From the NCBI RefSeq assembly GCF_028693505.1, contig NZ_JAQUVF010000008.1, positions 1-64,000 on the forward strand: a stretch of 64,000 nt of DNA, given 5' to 3'. The notes beneath the pieces were generated by a model that saw only the letters and a list, made by a program, of their open reading frames with translations, did not search any database and was not told the DNA's origin. Positions 63,113 to 64,000 of this stretch are shown one piece after another. The DNA comes from Oscillibacter sp. (GTDB lineage Bacteria > Bacillota > Clostridia > Oscillospirales > Oscillospiraceae). The position numbers were made by a program, and so were the translations under genes. Within the stretch, counting starts at the first letter, position 1. Every line of letters starts with the position of its first letter.

Positions 63113-64000
63113 ATGATGATCCACGTGGTTCAATCCGGTGAATCCACCGGTTCCATAGCGGCCTATTACGGCGTAGATCCCACCCGCTTGGCCGCTGACA
63201 ACGCCGTTCCGGCGGACGGCTCTCTGGCGGTCGGTCAAACGCTGGTGATCCGCTTTCCCCGGGTGGTACACGCTGTCCGCGCCGGAGAATCGCTCAGCTC
63301 CATTGCGGAGGCATACGGCGTCAGTGTCCGTGCCCTCTGGCGAAACAACTGGCCGCTCTCCGGCGGCGAGCTTGTGTATCCGGGACAGGTGCTGGTCATC
63401 TCCTATCTGGATGAAAAGCGGGGAGTTGCCACCACCAACGGATATGCCTACCCTTATGTGGAGCCGCAGCTGCTCAGTGCCCAGCTGCCCTACATGTCCT
63501 TTCTGGCGCCATTTTCCTTCGGACTCACCGCCCAAGGCGAGTTGCTCCCGCTCAGGGACGACGCGCTGCTGCGCGCGGCGCGACAGCATGGCACCCGGCC
63601 GGTCATGCATCTTTCCACGCTCACGGAAAGCGGGCAGTTCAGCATTGAGCGGGCAACCCTGCTTCTGACGGACCTGGCCGTGCAGGACCGGCTGATCGCT
63701 CAGGTGCTCCAAACCATCCGGATGCGGGGATACATCGGACTGGATGTGGATTTTGAATACCTCCCTGCGGACCTGGCAGACGACTTTGCATCTTTTCTCG
63801 GCCGTCTCCAAAGGCTTCTGCACTCGCAGGGCGCGTTTCTCTGGGCAGCGCTGGTGCCAAAGACCTCCGCCGCGCAGTCAGGCCTTTTGTATGAGGGCCA
63901 CGATTATGCCGCCATCGGCGCCGTGACGGACGGCGTTTTGCTGATGACTTATGAATGGGGGTATGCAGCCGGTCCCCCCATGGCCATCGCTCCGCTGCCC
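63113..64000 (+). CDS. LysM-GH18 protein (YaaH/SleL-like), partial at right edge
   Basis: The frame is open to the window end (296 codons seen). Two LysM domains (residues 3-48 and 52-97) precede a glycoside hydrolase 18 domain with the catalytic motif DVDFE (Asp211, Asp213, Glu215). This layout is that of spore cortex-lytic or germination-associated N-acetylglucosaminidases such as YaaH/SleL. It has no signal peptide, also typical. The start is taken as 63113, after AGAGGTGA; ATG at 63116 is equally possible. The C-terminus is missing from the window. Confidence 0.88.
   Translation, partial: MMIHVVQSGESTGSIAAYYGVDPTRLAADNAVPADGSLAVGQTLVIRFPRVVHAVRAGESLSSIAEAYGVSVRALWRNNWPLSGGELVYPGQVLVISYLDEKRGVATTNGYAYPYVEPQLLSAQLPYMSFLAPFSFGLTAQGELLPLRDDALLRAARQHGTRPVMHLSTLTESGQFSIERATLLLTDLAVQDRLIAQVLQTIRMRGYIGLDVDFEYLPADLADDFASFLGRLQRLLHSQGAFLWAALVPKTSAAQSGLLYEGHDYAAIGAVTDGVLLMTYEWGYAAGPPMAIAPLP

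Overview
The window is a high-GC stretch of a Gram-positive chromosome. It most likely belongs to a gut member of the Clostridia, family Oscillospiraceae (Oscillibacter/Flavonifractor-like). This rests on the S10-spc-alpha gene order with a KOW-domain gene between map and infA, AGGAGG-type ribosome binding sites nearly everywhere, a DUF1385-prmC pair, CstA, a GH18/LysM spore-type gene, and a PBSX-like prophage. The genus is inference only.

Layout. (1) 1-2.8 kb: a sugar ABC transporter ATPase and its lipoprotein binding protein, running off the left edge. (2) 3.4-5.8 kb: lexA, secG, a polysaccharide deacetylase and a small zinc-ribbon membrane protein. (3) 5.9-22.2 kb: one complete ribosomal superoperon on the minus strand (rpsJ to rplQ, with secY, adk, map, infA and rpoA). 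It has a consensus promoter at 22.2 kb, a leader of about 290 nt carrying a terminator-like hairpin, and two unusually long structured spacers. (4) 22.4-31.6 kb: proS, a YgjP-type metalloprotease, an archaeal-type IMP cyclohydrolase, a permease, orphan glpK, an alpha/beta hydrolase and several membrane proteins of unknown function. (5) 31.8-37.5 kb: a DNA repair/translation/lipid operon (DUF1385-prmC-recA-recX-rimO-pgsA). (6) 37.5-41.1 kb: a three-gene unit made of a lipoprotein with calcium-loop-like repeats, a response regulator and a histidine kinase. (7) 41.3-43.5 kb: tRNA-Leu(CAA), an acetyltransferase, an unknown gene and a Crp/Fnr regulator. (8) 43.6-53.0 kb: a headless PBSX-like prophage remnant. 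(9) 53.4-64 kb: a membrane protein, a KdpD/KdpE-like pair without kdpFABC, a Na/Pi cotransporter with PhoU domain, a patatin, a small XRE regulator, CstA, a ZIP metal transporter, a LysR regulator and the start of a LysM-GH18 protein that runs off the right edge.

How the parts connect. The clearest regulatory link is SOS: lexA and the recA-containing operon have promoters with the same geometry (17-bp spacer, near-identical 14-bp dyad overlapping the -35 by 3 bases), so LexA very probably represses both. In the second case the operator controls recA through DUF1385 and prmC. The superoperon looks set up for control in its leader. The prophage has terminase, tube, baseplate and lysis genes but no portal, capsid, tape measure, tail fibre or integrase. 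A deletion scar joins the start of a probable portal gene to an N-terminally shortened sheath gene. I saw no CRISPR array, transposase or rRNA gene, and no recognisable defence system. The observations most likely to be new are the S10-leader attenuator, the SOS operator placed in front of DUF1385-prmC-recA, the Gly/Arg-rich tail on ribosomal protein S3, and the lipoprotein linked to a two-component system.
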